Shown here: positions 27,491 to 36,194 of the stretch, piece by piece
How the letters are laid out: every line of letters starts with the position of its first letter
Numbering within the stretch: position 1 is the first letter of the stretch
Source: CAZIKB01 sp964539665
Lineage (GTDB): Bacteria; Zhuqueibacterota; Zhuqueibacteria; Oceanimicrobiales; Oceanimicrobiaceae
Assembly (NCBI GenBank): GCA_964539665.1
Contig: CAZIKB010000013.1
Location: forward strand, 10,743 to 74,742
DNA length: 64,000 nt
Reading direction: 5' to 3'
The notes under the pieces: generated by a model
Databases searched by the model: none
What the model was told of the DNA's origin: nothing
What the model saw: only the letters and a program-made list of their open reading frames with translations
Position numbers and translations under genes: made by a program

Positions 27491-28192
27491 ATGATTACCC
27501 AATTATTCACAACGCTCGGAAAGGCCATGGGCGGTAATTTTGAAATCGCTTTGATGGCGTCGCTGGCATGGGGTGTCTTGAGCATTTTATTGAGTCCTTG
27601 TCATTTAGCCAGCATCCCCTTGATTATAGGCTACATTAGCAGGCAGGGACAGGTAAGCATTAAAAAATCATTTAACCTGTCGTCTGTTTTTGCGATTGGC
27701 ATTTTAGCTACCATCGTTCTGATCGGAATTATCACTTCTTCCATGGGCAGATTACTTGGCGATATTGGCTTTATTGGAAACCTGCTCGTGGCTGCCATTT
27801 TTGTTGTGATTGGGCTTTACCTGTTAGACGTTATCAATTTTCACTGGAACGGGATACCTGTATTTCAAACGAAACGCAAAGGTGTTTTCGGCGCGCTTAT
27901 TTTAGGTCTGGTTTTCGGTATCGGCCTGGGGCCATGTACTTTTGCCTTTTTAGCGCCGGTCTTAGGGGCGGTTTTTCATATTTCTCAAAGCAGCCTGATA
28001 AAAGCCAATTTACTGCTGTTGGCCTTCGGAGTTGGACATGTAGCGGTTATTGTCAGTGCTGGTACCTTAACCAACTGGGTTCAACGTTACCTGAACTGGA
28101 CCGAAGATTCAAAAGCAGTCGTGATAATAAAACGGGTTTGTGGAGCGCTGGTTTTATTGGGCGGGATTTATCTTCTTTTTATAACAGTGTAG
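27491..28192 (+). CDS. CcdA/DsbD-like thiol electron transporter
   Basis: A 233-residue membrane protein with six predicted helices. The two half-repeats each carry the expected Cys-Pro context: LSPCHLASIPLIIGYI in the first and GLGPCTFAFLAPVLG in the second. These cysteines relay reducing power across the membrane in CcdA. It is immediately downstream of the lipo-thioredoxin and likely transfers electrons to it. Other members of this sub-type are found in mercury and arsenic gene neighbourhoods. ATG 27491 follows GGAAAG. Confidence 0.9.
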   Translation: MITQLFTTLGKAMGGNFEIALMASLAWGVLSILLSPCHLASIPLIIGYISRQGQVSIKKSFNLSSVFAIGILATIVLIGIITSSMGRLLGDIGFIGNLLVAAIFVVIGLYLLDVINFHWNGIPVFQTKRKGVFGALILGLVFGIGLGPCTFAFLAPVLGAVFHISQSSLIKANLLLLAFGVGHVAVIVSAGTLTNWVQRYLNWTEDSKAVVIIKRVCGALVLLGGIYLLFITV

Positions 28193-28249
28193 AACATTTT
28201 TGTTATTAAATAAATCACATGGAAACGTAAAAAAAGGAGTCCAGAAAAA

Positions 28250-29035
28250 ATGAAAAATTATCAAAGCATTAGTTTTATCGGCGGCGGCCGCATTACATAT
28301 TTGCTTTTGAAAGCCTTGCATAAAAGAAACGCACTGCCGCAAAAAGTCATTGTTTCAGATCCAAATCCAGATGTTTTAAAAAAGGTAGAATCAATTTCAC
28401 CGGAGGTAATTCTGGGTGTGACTGATAACTTGCAAACCCTGCAGGCAGACCTGGTCTTTCTGGCCGTTCATCCGCCAATTGTGAAACAAGTAGCTGAGGA
28501 AATCCAGAACCAGCTCAAGGACGACACCATTTTAGTTTCTCTGGCGCCGGCTGTTTCAATAGAAAAATTATCGCAGCTTCTTGGCGGATTCAAGCGGCTG
28601 GCGCGAATGATTCCAAATGCACCGTCAATTGTTCACCAGGGATACAACCCGGTTGTTTTTCACAATACCATGTCTTTTGAAGAAAAATCAAAACTGCTGC
28701 ATTTCTTTCATGACTGGGGCGCGTCGCCGGAAGTGGAAGAATCCAAACTGGAAGCTTATGCCGTTCTGACTGCGATGGGGCCGACCTATTTCTGGTTTCA
28801 GTGGCAGGAGCTGCAACATCTTGGCACAGAATTTGAACTAAACGAGGATGAACTGCAGAAAGCGTTACCAGCCATGCTGCATGGCGCTGTGGACACCTTG
28901 TTTAAATCAGATTTATCGCAGACGGAAGCCATGGATTTAATTCCGGTTTGCCCATTAAAAGAGCAAGAAGAGGCTATACTTAAAATTTACCGGGAGGCTC
29001 TGCTGCCTTTGCATCAGAAGCTTACTGGTAAATGA
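28250..29035 (+). CDS. ProC-like NAD(P)-binding protein (pyrroline-5-carboxylate reductase fold)
   Basis: A 261-residue Rossmann protein: SISFIGGGRITYLLLKAL is the nucleotide-binding start, then LVFLAVHPPIVKQVAEEI, LVSLAPAVSIEKL and RMIPNAPSIVHQGYNPVV, as in pyrroline-5-carboxylate reductases. The C-terminal dimer domain is less typical and lacks the usual GSGPAY-type motif (here TAMGPTYFWFQW). The true substrate is therefore uncertain. RBS AAAGGAG lies 11 bases before ATG. Its C-terminus is duplicated as a fragment 1.2 kb upstream. Its place in an arsenic/thiol block is unexplained by proline synthesis. Confidence 0.75.
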   Translation: MKNYQSISFIGGGRITYLLLKALHKRNALPQKVIVSDPNPDVLKKVESISPEVILGVTDNLQTLQADLVFLAVHPPIVKQVAEEIQNQLKDDTILVSLAPAVSIEKLSQLLGGFKRLARMIPNAPSIVHQGYNPVVFHNTMSFEEKSKLLHFFHDWGASPEVEESKLEAYAVLTAMGPTYFWFQWQELQHLGTEFELNEDELQKALPAMLHGAVDTLFKSDLSQTEAMDLIPVCPLKEQEEAILKIYREALLPLHQKLTGK

Positions 29036-29158
29036 AACTTATGGATAGTTCATTTTTCACGGATACTGGCTGATGTGTTTGTAGTATTATAAATCAAATT
29101 TATGTTTTTTTGGAAAAAAATTAAACCACAAAGTTCATTAAGAAGGATAGATATTAAT

Positions 29159-29719
29159 ATGTCACCAGTAAACGCTTATGTTCAGTCTGTAATAATTGTT
29201 CTGTTGGCCGTAGTTATTGGAATTACAGCAAATCTTGTGCGCAAAAAGCCAATACCATGGATTGCTGTTAAACCAAAAGTTACGTTTGTTGGAGATCCAA
29301 TTGGAGATACGACTGCGCAGACACCTGAAGAGAATACTCGCATTGATACAAGTTTTGTAGAAAGCTCCAATTTTAGTGAAGAAATTCGCGGGATTACTTT
29401 AAATCAGGTTTACAATATTTATCAAAAACAGCCGAGCATTATCATTGACGCGCGTCAGCCCGAAGACTATTCTGCGGGACACATAGTCACCGCGATCAAC
29501 ATTCCTTATGATCGTGTGGCCGAGCCGGAATATGCTGCAAAGCTCTCCACCATTGCCGTGGATAAAGTCATCATCGTCTATTGTGACGGAACAGAGTGTG
29601 ACGCATCGAAGCATCTGGCAGCAAAATTAAAGGAGCAAGGCTACAAACACGTTTTTGTTTTTGTGGGCGGCTGGATAGATTGGTTGGAGGCCGGTTATCC
29701 CATTGAATCAACCTGGTAG
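29159..29719 (+). CDS. Membrane-anchored rhodanese-like protein
   Basis: ATG 29159 is favoured because AGAAGGAT precedes it; an in-frame ATG at 29102 has no ribosome site. One membrane anchor (AYVQSVIIVLLAVVIGITANL) is followed by a linker and a rhodanese domain: IIIDARQPEDYSAGHIVTA, INIPYDRV, then VIIVYCDGTECDAS with the catalytic Cys in CDGTEC, and FVFVGGWIDWLEAGYPI. It probably handles sulfane sulfur at the outer face of the inner membrane. The next gene starts 13 bases on and encodes a MauE/DoxX-like protein, a pair often found together in sulfur-oxidation or thiol-redox contexts. Confidence 0.88.
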   Translation: MSPVNAYVQSVIIVLLAVVIGITANLVRKKPIPWIAVKPKVTFVGDPIGDTTAQTPEENTRIDTSFVESSNFSEEIRGITLNQVYNIYQKQPSIIIDARQPEDYSAGHIVTAINIPYDRVAEPEYAAKLSTIAVDKVIIVYCDGTECDASKHLAAKLKEQGYKHVFVFVGGWIDWLEAGYPIESTW

Positions 29720-29732
29720 ATAGGAGGCTTGA

Positions 29733-30266
29733 ATGTCAAAAGTCACAGAGATTTTGCAAAATCGCGTAACAGTGATTTTATTCCGCTGGATTCTGGGAGG
29801 TCTGTTTATCTACGCCAGCCTGCATAAAATAATCGAGACTGAAACCGTTGCCCGGGACATTCAAAATTACAAACTGGTTCCGTATGCAGTCACAAATCTC
29901 ATGGCGACGATCCTCCCTTGGATTGAATTTCTTGCAGGATTATTTTTAATTACCGGTACGATGCTGCGCGGCAGTGCTGCTATACTGACTGCCCTATTAT
30001 TTATGTTTATTATTGCAATTGCTATTTCTCTGGCGCGCGGCTTAAACATTCACTGCGGTTGCTATGAACTGGCAGGAACAACAGAGTCTGTCAACGCAAA
30101 TGAAGTACGTGTAGAAATGATATGGCATATATTTGAAAATATTATTTTGATGGGTATGGGACAGGTGATTATCTTGTTTGGCGAGAAAAGCGCTATAGGA
30201 ATTTATTTAACCAATCTGCAGGCGGGTAAAAATGCTGCCACAAATAAAAAGACCTTTGTTAAGTAG
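29733..30266 (+). CDS. MauE/DoxX-family membrane protein
   Basis: A 177-residue four-helix membrane protein: VILFRWILGGLFIYASLHKI at the start, then YAVTNLMATILPWIEFLAGL, a third helix (TALLFMFIIAIAISLARG) and a Cys-containing loop LNIHCGCYELAG, then a last helix. The LPWIEFLAGLFLITG pattern is characteristic of the MauE/DoxX group, which includes quinone-linked redox partners of thiol proteins. Coupled to the rhodanese gene by a 13-base gap with TAGGAGG. Likely role: exchanges electrons between quinones and thiols, possibly using the CGC pair. Confidence 0.85.
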   Translation: MSKVTEILQNRVTVILFRWILGGLFIYASLHKIIETETVARDIQNYKLVPYAVTNLMATILPWIEFLAGLFLITGTMLRGSAAILTALLFMFIIAIAISLARGLNIHCGCYELAGTTESVNANEVRVEMIWHIFENIILMGMGQVIILFGEKSAIGIYLTNLQAGKNAATNKKTFVK

Positions 30267-30509
30267 AAAAAACCCATCGGTAATTCGAAACATCCCTGAA
30301 TGAAAACGCAGACATTAATTTTGCATTACAATGATTGCGTGAAAAATTAGAAAAGACAATACAACACATTATTGACTACTCTTTCTAATACCCACAAGAA
30401 TATTTTACCATTCTGATTATGAATTTCATAGGAATAAGATTTCAGGAAATATTGTTCTAAAAAGTAATTAATCAGATTTATTGGTTCAACTAATGCAGGG
30501 AATAATAAA

Positions 30510-31196
30510 ATGAAAGTTTTTTCTATACCATTGACATTAGCTTCTTTAAGCATACTATTAGTGCTGGGCTGCAACTCTACACTTTCGTCACCCGGTGAAG
30601 CTAATACTATTGAAGAAAATGAAATGATTTCTATTGTAGACGCGACAGGGAAAAAGTGGGATGTTACACATGCCAGAGATGTATATGGCATGGATCCATT
30701 GAAATTTCAGTTTGGACTTGGTCCTTTTGCTATTCGCCCAATTCTTAATCCAAAGATGCTTTCTCCAGGCGAAGCAGGTTATCCGCAAGAATCTGAATCC
30801 TTTCTTGTTCTTGGTGCAACATTGAATGGAAATACACGTGCCTATCCGATTTCGCGATTGACCATGGTTGAAATCGCTGATGAAAAATTCGGAGATTCAC
30901 ATGTTGCCGTAGCTTACTGATCTCTCGTTGATCTGGCTGCCGTGTACAGCCGCGAGATTGATGGCGAGGTTTTAACTTTGAGCGCAAGTGGTTGGACTTA
31001 TGAAAACACTTTCGTGCTTTACGACTATGAAACTGAAAGTCTCTGGTATCATTTACCGGGGCAGGATGGTTTAACCTGTATCAGCGGTGAATATGCTGAT
31101 CGGGAGCTTGAAGAATTTCAGTCAACAAAAACTCGTTGGAATAACTGGAAAAGTGACAATCCGGAAACAAAATTCCTTGCTCCATCTTCAAATTGA
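30510..31196 (+). CDS. DUF3179 lipoprotein, selenocysteine candidate (in-frame TGA at 30918-30920)
   Basis: ATG 30510 starts a lipoprotein signal (SILLVLGC, Cys21). The frame reads 136 residues to TGA, then 91 more in the same frame to TGA at 31196. Both sides belong to one DUF3179 domain. Before the stop comes LGATLNGNTRAYPISRL, then HVAVAY; after it come SLVDLAAVYSREIDGEVL, SASGW and VLYDYETESLWYHLPG. Family members read VAVTYCPLC-GTGIVF at this point, so the TGA falls exactly on the conserved first Cys; the second Cys is Val here. A hairpin with bacterial SECIS geometry begins 2 bases after the TGA. I infer Sec137. The alternative is a TGC/TGT to TGA mutation or error, given two TAG-split genes elsewhere. 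Function of the family is unknown; a reactive Cys/Sec suggests redox or metal chemistry. Confidence 0.75.
30923..30957 (+). promoter_or_regulatory. SECIS-like stem-loop after the in-frame TGA
   Basis: Lower stem TCTCG (30923-30927) pairs with CGAGA (30953-30957). A 6-base bulge follows on the 5' side. The upper stem TGGCTG (30934-30939) pairs with CAGCCG (30947-30952, one G-U). The loop CCGTGTA (30940-30946) has two G's, at 22 and 24 bases after the TGA. Bacterial SECIS elements lie within about 40 bases of the UGA and need an apical-loop G, which this satisfies. The bulge is larger than the single bulged U of the E. coli fdhF element. Confidence 0.55.
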
Positions 31197-31697
31197 AGCA
31201 TGGGGTTGCGAGATGCTGTTGAGAGTTTTGGGGATTGGGTAATAAATTGTATCTTATTAAAGCTCATAAGCCATAGTTTATCAAAATATTAGCAATTAAA
31301 ATATACAAAGGATATTGTCCAATCCCCTGAATCCTTGTTTTTTTAAAAAAGTTTTTTGACTTTTAAATTTCCTTAATTTGAACTTCAAACTTTAGTCATT
31401 TTAAGCACTTCACACTTTTGTCACTGCGCTTTAGTGCGTCGGGTTAGTAATTTCACAAATCTATTGTCATCCATTCTGAAGATGAAACCTTCATAAAAAA
31501 TAGTTGATTATTTTAAAGATAATGGTTAAAATTAACTATATTAATTAATCAATATCTCTATTGTTACCCATAGACTTCTGCAAAATGTAATTTTTCCGTC
31601 ATTTCAGCTTTAATTGACACTCAGGATGACTTCAAGTCATCCGATGAATAGCAATATTTTGCAGGCGTTTATGGTATTCGAAGCAGAGGAGGTTAAC
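31197..31697. repeat. Gene-free gap with palindromic repeat copy 2
   Basis: About 500 AT-rich bases without a supported gene. At 31624-31642 lies GGATGACTT/AAGTCATCC, the core of the palindrome also found at 751-793 and 58091-58117. Its left arm is partly degraded (ACTCA in place of ATTCATC) while the right arm keeps CCGATGAAT. The last 20 bases contain the AGAGGAGG ribosome site of the S46 peptidase gene. Confidence 0.7.
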
Positions 31698-33860
31698 ATG
31701 TTCAGACGCTGGTTTATTTTCATAGCATTTATTTTTGCTTTGGTGGTTCCCGAAAACGATTTGTACACGGAAGAGGGGATGTACCCGATTAGCGAAATAC
31801 ATAAATTAAAGCTGAAATCAAAGGGCCTGCAGATCGATGCTATGGATATTTTCAATCCTGATGGTATAAGCTTAATTGATGGCATTGTCCAGGTAGGGGG
31901 ATGTTCAGGTTCGTTTGTTTCAGTAGACGGCTTGATCTTAACCAATCACCATTGTGCTTACCGTGCAATACAAACGGCCAGTTCAGCGGAGAACGATTAT
32001 ATAAAAAATGGCTTTATAGCTCGCAATAGAACAGAAGAATTTGCGGCTAAAGGTTACACGGCTCGTATTACCGAATCCTACCGCGATGTTTCAAAAGAAG
32101 TGCTCAGCGTTGTCAACGACAAAATGGACTTAGCCGAACGCACAAAAGCCATTGAAAAGAAAATTAAACAAATCGTCAAAGACGTTGAAAAGAAACAGCC
32201 GGGCAAGCGTGCTGAAGTTTCGGAGATGTTTATCGGTAAAACCTATGTTTTGTTTATTTATACTTATTTAAAAGATGTACGTCTGGTTTATGCACCGCCG
32301 CGTTCCATCGGTGAGTTTGGCGGTGACGTTGATAACTGGGAATGGCCGCGACATACCGGTGATTTTTCTTTCATGCGCGCCTATGTTGCGCCGGATGGCT
32401 CGCCCGCCGATTATTCACCTGACAATATTCCGTATACACCCAAAAAGGTTTTACAGGTCGCACCCGCAGGAGTCGATGAAGGTGATTTTGTGTTTATTTT
32501 AGGGTATCCAGGACGGACGGCTCGTCACCAAACCTCGCATTTTGTAGCGTTCGAAGAAACATTTCGGTTACCTTATGTCGTGGATCTTTATAACTGGCAA
32601 ATTTCCTTCATGGAGAAAATGGGCGAAAATGATCACGCGATTGCCATAAAACATGCATCCCGAATCAAAGGACTGGCGAATGTTGAGAAAAGAGCGCGCG
32701 GTAAACTCAAAGGATTGAGGCGGGTACATATTGTCGACAAAAAACGTGAGCAGGAACATGCCTTGCAGCAATATATCGAGTCGGATAAAAAACGTAAAGA
32801 AAAATATGGCAAGGTTCTTGTTGACATAGGAAAAATTTATGAAGAAATTCAACAACATGCTCTTTTCGAAAATAATATGCGCTATCTTCGCAGTAGTAGC
32901 AATTTGCTCAGTTTTGGATACAGCATTTATGAGTCGGCAATTGAGCGGCAAAAGGTGGATATCGAGCGGGAATCGGCTTATATGGAGCGTAATTTTGATC
33001 GTACAAAGCAGCGTATGAAATTAACGTTGAAAAACTATTATGAACCCACTGACAAGGCCTTTTTAAAAGAAATGTTCATGCGTCTTGTCCAACTCCCTGA
33101 AACAAAACAGGTTTCGGCAATTGCTGATATTTTGCTGAATGGGACCAATGGTAACTCAGTTGAAAATTTTATTGATAAGCTTTTTTCAAATACAAAGCTG
33201 ACTGATAAAAAATTTCTCATGAGTGCAATGGAAAAATCACCCGAAGAGGTTAAAGCGCTAAACGATCCTTTTATTCAGTTTGCGGAAGCTCTCTATCCAA
33301 CCTATCAAAAACTTAAAGATGCAGGTAAACGGCGTACTGGCGCTCTGGCTAAATTTCATGCGCTGCTCATAGATGTTAAAAAACAATTTCTGAAAACTGA
33401 TTTTATTCCGGATGCTAATAGAACCTTGCGATTGACATACGGACATATTCGCGGGTATTCACCGGCGGATGCTGTCACCATGCATCCCATCACTACTCTG
33501 GGCGGAGTTCTCGATAAAACTACGGGTAAAGCTCCATTTGACACGCCACAAAAAATATTCGATTTGTATAAGGCGCGTGATTTCGGTCGATTTAAAAATG
33601 CGAAATTGAATGATGTGCCAGTTTGTATTTTGTACGATATGGATACTACAGGTGGCAACTCAGGAAGCGCGGTTTTTAATGCCCGCGGACAGATTGTCGG
33701 TGTTAATTTTGACCGGGCGTTTGAGGCTACCATCAATGATTACGCGTGGAACGAATCTTACAGCCGGTCTATCGCGGTGGATATCCGTTACGTGCTGTGG
33801 GTAACCCAAAAGTTCGGAGGCGCAGACTTTCTTTTGCAGGAAATGAATGTTGAGCTGTAA
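31698..33860 (+). CDS. S46-family dipeptidyl peptidase (DPP7/DPP11 type)
   Basis: ATG 31698 is chosen because AGAGGAGG lies 6 bases upstream and a signal peptide (FIFIAFIFALVVP) follows; the frame is open further upstream without support. The product has 720 residues, the normal family length. Catalytic features of the chymotrypsin-like S46 fold are visible: VQVGGCSGSFVS, LTNHHCAY with the catalytic His, an Asp in GDVDNWEWPRHTGDFS, and the Ser in TTGGNSGSAVFNARG near the C-terminus. The middle is the helical domain unique to S46 (EKRARGKLKGLRRVHIVDKK). It acts in the periplasm, removing dipeptides from oligopeptides taken up for growth. Confidence 0.93.
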   Translation: MFRRWFIFIAFIFALVVPENDLYTEEGMYPISEIHKLKLKSKGLQIDAMDIFNPDGISLIDGIVQVGGCSGSFVSVDGLILTNHHCAYRAIQTASSAENDYIKNGFIARNRTEEFAAKGYTARITESYRDVSKEVLSVVNDKMDLAERTKAIEKKIKQIVKDVEKKQPGKRAEVSEMFIGKTYVLFIYTYLKDVRLVYAPPRSIGEFGGDVDNWEWPRHTGDFSFMRAYVAPDGSPADYSPDNIPYTPKKVLQVAPAGVDEGDFVFILGYPGRTARHQTSHFVAFEETFRLPYVVDLYNWQISFMEKMGENDHAIAIKHASRIKGLANVEKRARGKLKGLRRVHIVDKKREQEHALQQYIESDKKRKEKYGKVLVDIGKIYEEIQQHALFENNMRYLRSSSNLLSFGYSIYESAIERQKVDIERESAYMERNFDRTKQRMKLTLKNYYEPTDKAFLKEMFMRLVQLPETKQVSAIADILLNGTNGNSVENFIDKLFSNTKLTDKKFLMSAMEKSPEEVKALNDPFIQFAEALYPTYQKLKDAGKRRTGALAKFHALLIDVKKQFLKTDFIPDANRTLRLTYGHIRGYSPADAVTMHPITTLGGVLDKTTGKAPFDTPQKIFDLYKARDFGRFKNAKLNDVPVCILYDMDTTGGNSGSAVFNARGQIVGVNFDRAFEATINDYAWNESYSRSIAVDIRYVLWVTQKFGGADFLLQEMNVEL

Positions 33861-33942
33861 AAAAAATATTTTATTGTTTAATTGTATGATAATCTTTAAT
33901 TTTACAGAAAAGCTGTACCACATTCTAATAAGGAGCATTTAG

Positions 33943-35397
33943 ATGAGACCGGCCATTAAATTTTTAGATGAAAAACTCATTAAACAGATTGTATCCGAGG
34001 CAACAGAAATTCTTTGTACCCTGGGTGTTGAAATACATAATAAAGAGCTTTTATCGATGTTTTCTGAGCATGGCGCGAAGGTAGATATGGATAAGTTCCA
34101 TGTTTTTTTTACGGATGATATAATTGAGAAGGCGTTAGAAACCGCCCCCAGCTCTTTCCAGCTTTTTGATGTCAATGGCAACGAAACTCATGATTTTTCC
34201 GAATATAATGTTCATTTTACTCCGGGTTCAGCCGCCTTAAATATTCTTGATCATCGCTCAAATCAGATGCGCAAGCCTGTAACAGAAGATTACATAAACT
34301 ACGTGAAAGTTGTCAGCCAGCTAAAGAATATTGCATCGCAAAGTACTGCTTTCATTCCAGCTGACGTCCATGAAATGATTTCTGACAGTTATCGACTTTT
34401 CCTGAGCCTCCTTTATGGTGAAAAACCAGTCGTTACCGGCACTTTTACTATTGAAGCGTTTAACATTATGAAAGATCTGCAGCTTGCTGTTCGAGGCACT
34501 GAGGAAGCCCTTAAAGAAAAACCGCTGACAATATTCTCTTGCTGCCCAACTTCGCCGTTAAAATGGAGCGATGTAACATCACAAAATGTTGTGGATTGTG
34601 CCAGGTATGGCATTCCGGTGGAATTTATTTCCATGCCGCTTTCCGGATTTATTGCGCCAGTAACGCTTACTGGAACTCTGGTCCAACATACGGCTGAAAC
34701 CCTGAGCGGCATTGTAATCAGCCAGCTTACCGTTCCAGGCACGCCCATGCTTTATGGTGGCTCTCCAGCCATATTTGATGTGCGCTATGAAACCACACCA
34801 ATGGGAGCCATCGAAACTATGATGACTGATTGTGCTTATAATGAAATTGGCAAATACCTGGGATTGCCGACTCAAGCCTACATTGCATTAAGCGACGCCA
34901 AACTCCTCGACGCTCAGGCCGGCCTTGAAAGCGGCATGGGCGCGACTCTCGCTGCTTTAGCAGGCATAAATAATATTTCAGGGCCGGGTATGCTCGATTT
35001 TGAAAGCTGTCAGAGTCTTGAAAAGTTGGTTTTGGATAACGAAATTTGTGGTATGTGTTTAAGATTGCTTGAGGGTATTGAACCTAAAGAGGATTTTCCG
35101 GCAATACCGATATTTCAGGAGCTGCTGAATGAAAAGCACCTGCTTATTTCAAAACATACCAGACGCTACCTGAGAGAGGAACACTTTTTTCCGGGGCCGG
35201 TAATTGATCGAGCAAACCGAGCACGATGGAAAGATGAAGGCGGCTTAACCTTACAGGAACGGGCGCACAATGAAGTTGATAATTTATTAAAAACATACAA
35301 CCCAACGGGTTTACCCGAGGAAGTTAAAAAAGAACTGATTAAACTCATGGAAAATGAAGCGAGCCGTTATGGCCAGGATAGTTTACCCGTACGGTGA
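33943..35397 (+). CDS. MttB-family (trimethylamine/quaternary amine) methyltransferase, non-pyrrolysine type
   Basis: A 484-residue TIM-barrel methyltransferase with an ideal ribosome site (AAGGAG). Recognisable blocks include TPGSAALNILDH, TGTFTIEAFNIMKDL, SCCPTSPLKW, GTPMLYGGSPAIFDVRY, DAQAGLESGMGATLAALAG and GPGMLDFESCQSLEKL. The reading frame has no internal TAG, so this is the non-Pyl branch whose studied members demethylate glycine betaine, carnitine, proline betaine or butyrobetaine rather than trimethylamine. The methyl group should go to the corrinoid protein encoded 158 bases downstream. The substrate cannot be told from sequence. Confidence 0.9.
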   Translation: MRPAIKFLDEKLIKQIVSEATEILCTLGVEIHNKELLSMFSEHGAKVDMDKFHVFFTDDIIEKALETAPSSFQLFDVNGNETHDFSEYNVHFTPGSAALNILDHRSNQMRKPVTEDYINYVKVVSQLKNIASQSTAFIPADVHEMISDSYRLFLSLLYGEKPVVTGTFTIEAFNIMKDLQLAVRGTEEALKEKPLTIFSCCPTSPLKWSDVTSQNVVDCARYGIPVEFISMPLSGFIAPVTLTGTLVQHTAETLSGIVISQLTVPGTPMLYGGSPAIFDVRYETTPMGAIETMMTDCAYNEIGKYLGLPTQAYIALSDAKLLDAQAGLESGMGATLAALAGINNISGPGMLDFESCQSLEKLVLDNEICGMCLRLLEGIEPKEDFPAIPIFQELLNEKHLLISKHTRRYLREEHFFPGPVIDRANRARWKDEGGLTLQERAHNEVDNLLKTYNPTGLPEEVKKELIKLMENEASRYGQDSLPVR

Positions 35398-35554
35398 ATT
35401 TGTGGTATGCGTCTGGAGTTCAGCCTCAGGCCGCGAGTGCCACGCAATAGTCTGAATTTCAAGCTAACCAACCCAATGGTCTTTTTTATAGTGAATCAAA
35501 AAGTGATTCCAACATTCGCAATCAGTCAGAACATAATTTGAAATGGAGATTGAA

Positions 35555-36193
35555 ATGAATATTTTCGAGCAAATTTCAGAGGTCTTACAACAGGGTGAAG
35601 ATGAGAAAGTATTTGAATTGACTAAACAGGCAATAGAACAAAGTATCCCTCCCAAGGATATACTTGATAAGGGACTAATAGCCGGTATGAATATAATTGG
35701 TGAACAGTTTAAAAGACATGAAATATTTCTTCCGGATGTCCTGCTGGCGGCAAAAGCCATGTATGCCGGCATGGATCAAATAAAACCGCTTCTTATTAAA
35801 GAAGGGATTCCCAGCATTGGTAAAATTGTCATCGGTACTGTTCATGGCGATCTTCATGATATTGGCAAAAACCTCGTGGGCATTATGTTGAAAGGCGCCG
35901 GTTTTGAAATTATCGATCTCGGTAAGGATGTTCCGGCGGAAACGTTTGTCGAAACCGCCCAAAAAGAAAATGTGAATATTATCGGAATGTCAGCGCTTTT
36001 AACCACTACTACCCCGGTTATGAAACAGGTAACCGATCTTTTACAGGAAAAGGGACTTAAAGGCGCCATAAAAACCGTAGTCGGCGGCGCTCCTTTAACA
36101 GAAGAATACGCCCGGGAGATTGGCGCCGATGCTTACGCGTATGATGCCGCAAAAGCAGTGGAGTGTGTGAAACAACTCCTCGCAGGGGTTTAA
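35555..36193 (+). CDS. Corrinoid methyl-carrier protein (MtbC/MttC type)
   Basis: ATG 35555 has GGAGA 6 bases upstream; an ATG at 35543 is in frame but lacks one. The product has 212 residues. The N-terminal four-helix cap domain includes GLIAGMNIIGEQFKRHEIFL. The Rossmann B12 domain has the base-off/His-on motif GDLHDIGKN, with Asp99, His101 and Gly104, then GFEIIDLGKDVP, IIGMSALLTTT and VVGGAPLTEEYA. It accepts the methyl group from the MttB homologue and passes it to the homocysteine methyltransferase whose gene starts one base after this stop. Confidence 0.93.
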   Translation: MNIFEQISEVLQQGEDEKVFELTKQAIEQSIPPKDILDKGLIAGMNIIGEQFKRHEIFLPDVLLAAKAMYAGMDQIKPLLIKEGIPSIGKIVIGTVHGDLHDIGKNLVGIMLKGAGFEIIDLGKDVPAETFVETAQKENVNIIGMSALLTTTTPVMKQVTDLLQEKGLKGAIKTVVGGAPLTEEYAREIGADAYAYDAAKAVECVKQLLAGV

Positions 36194-36194
36194 A

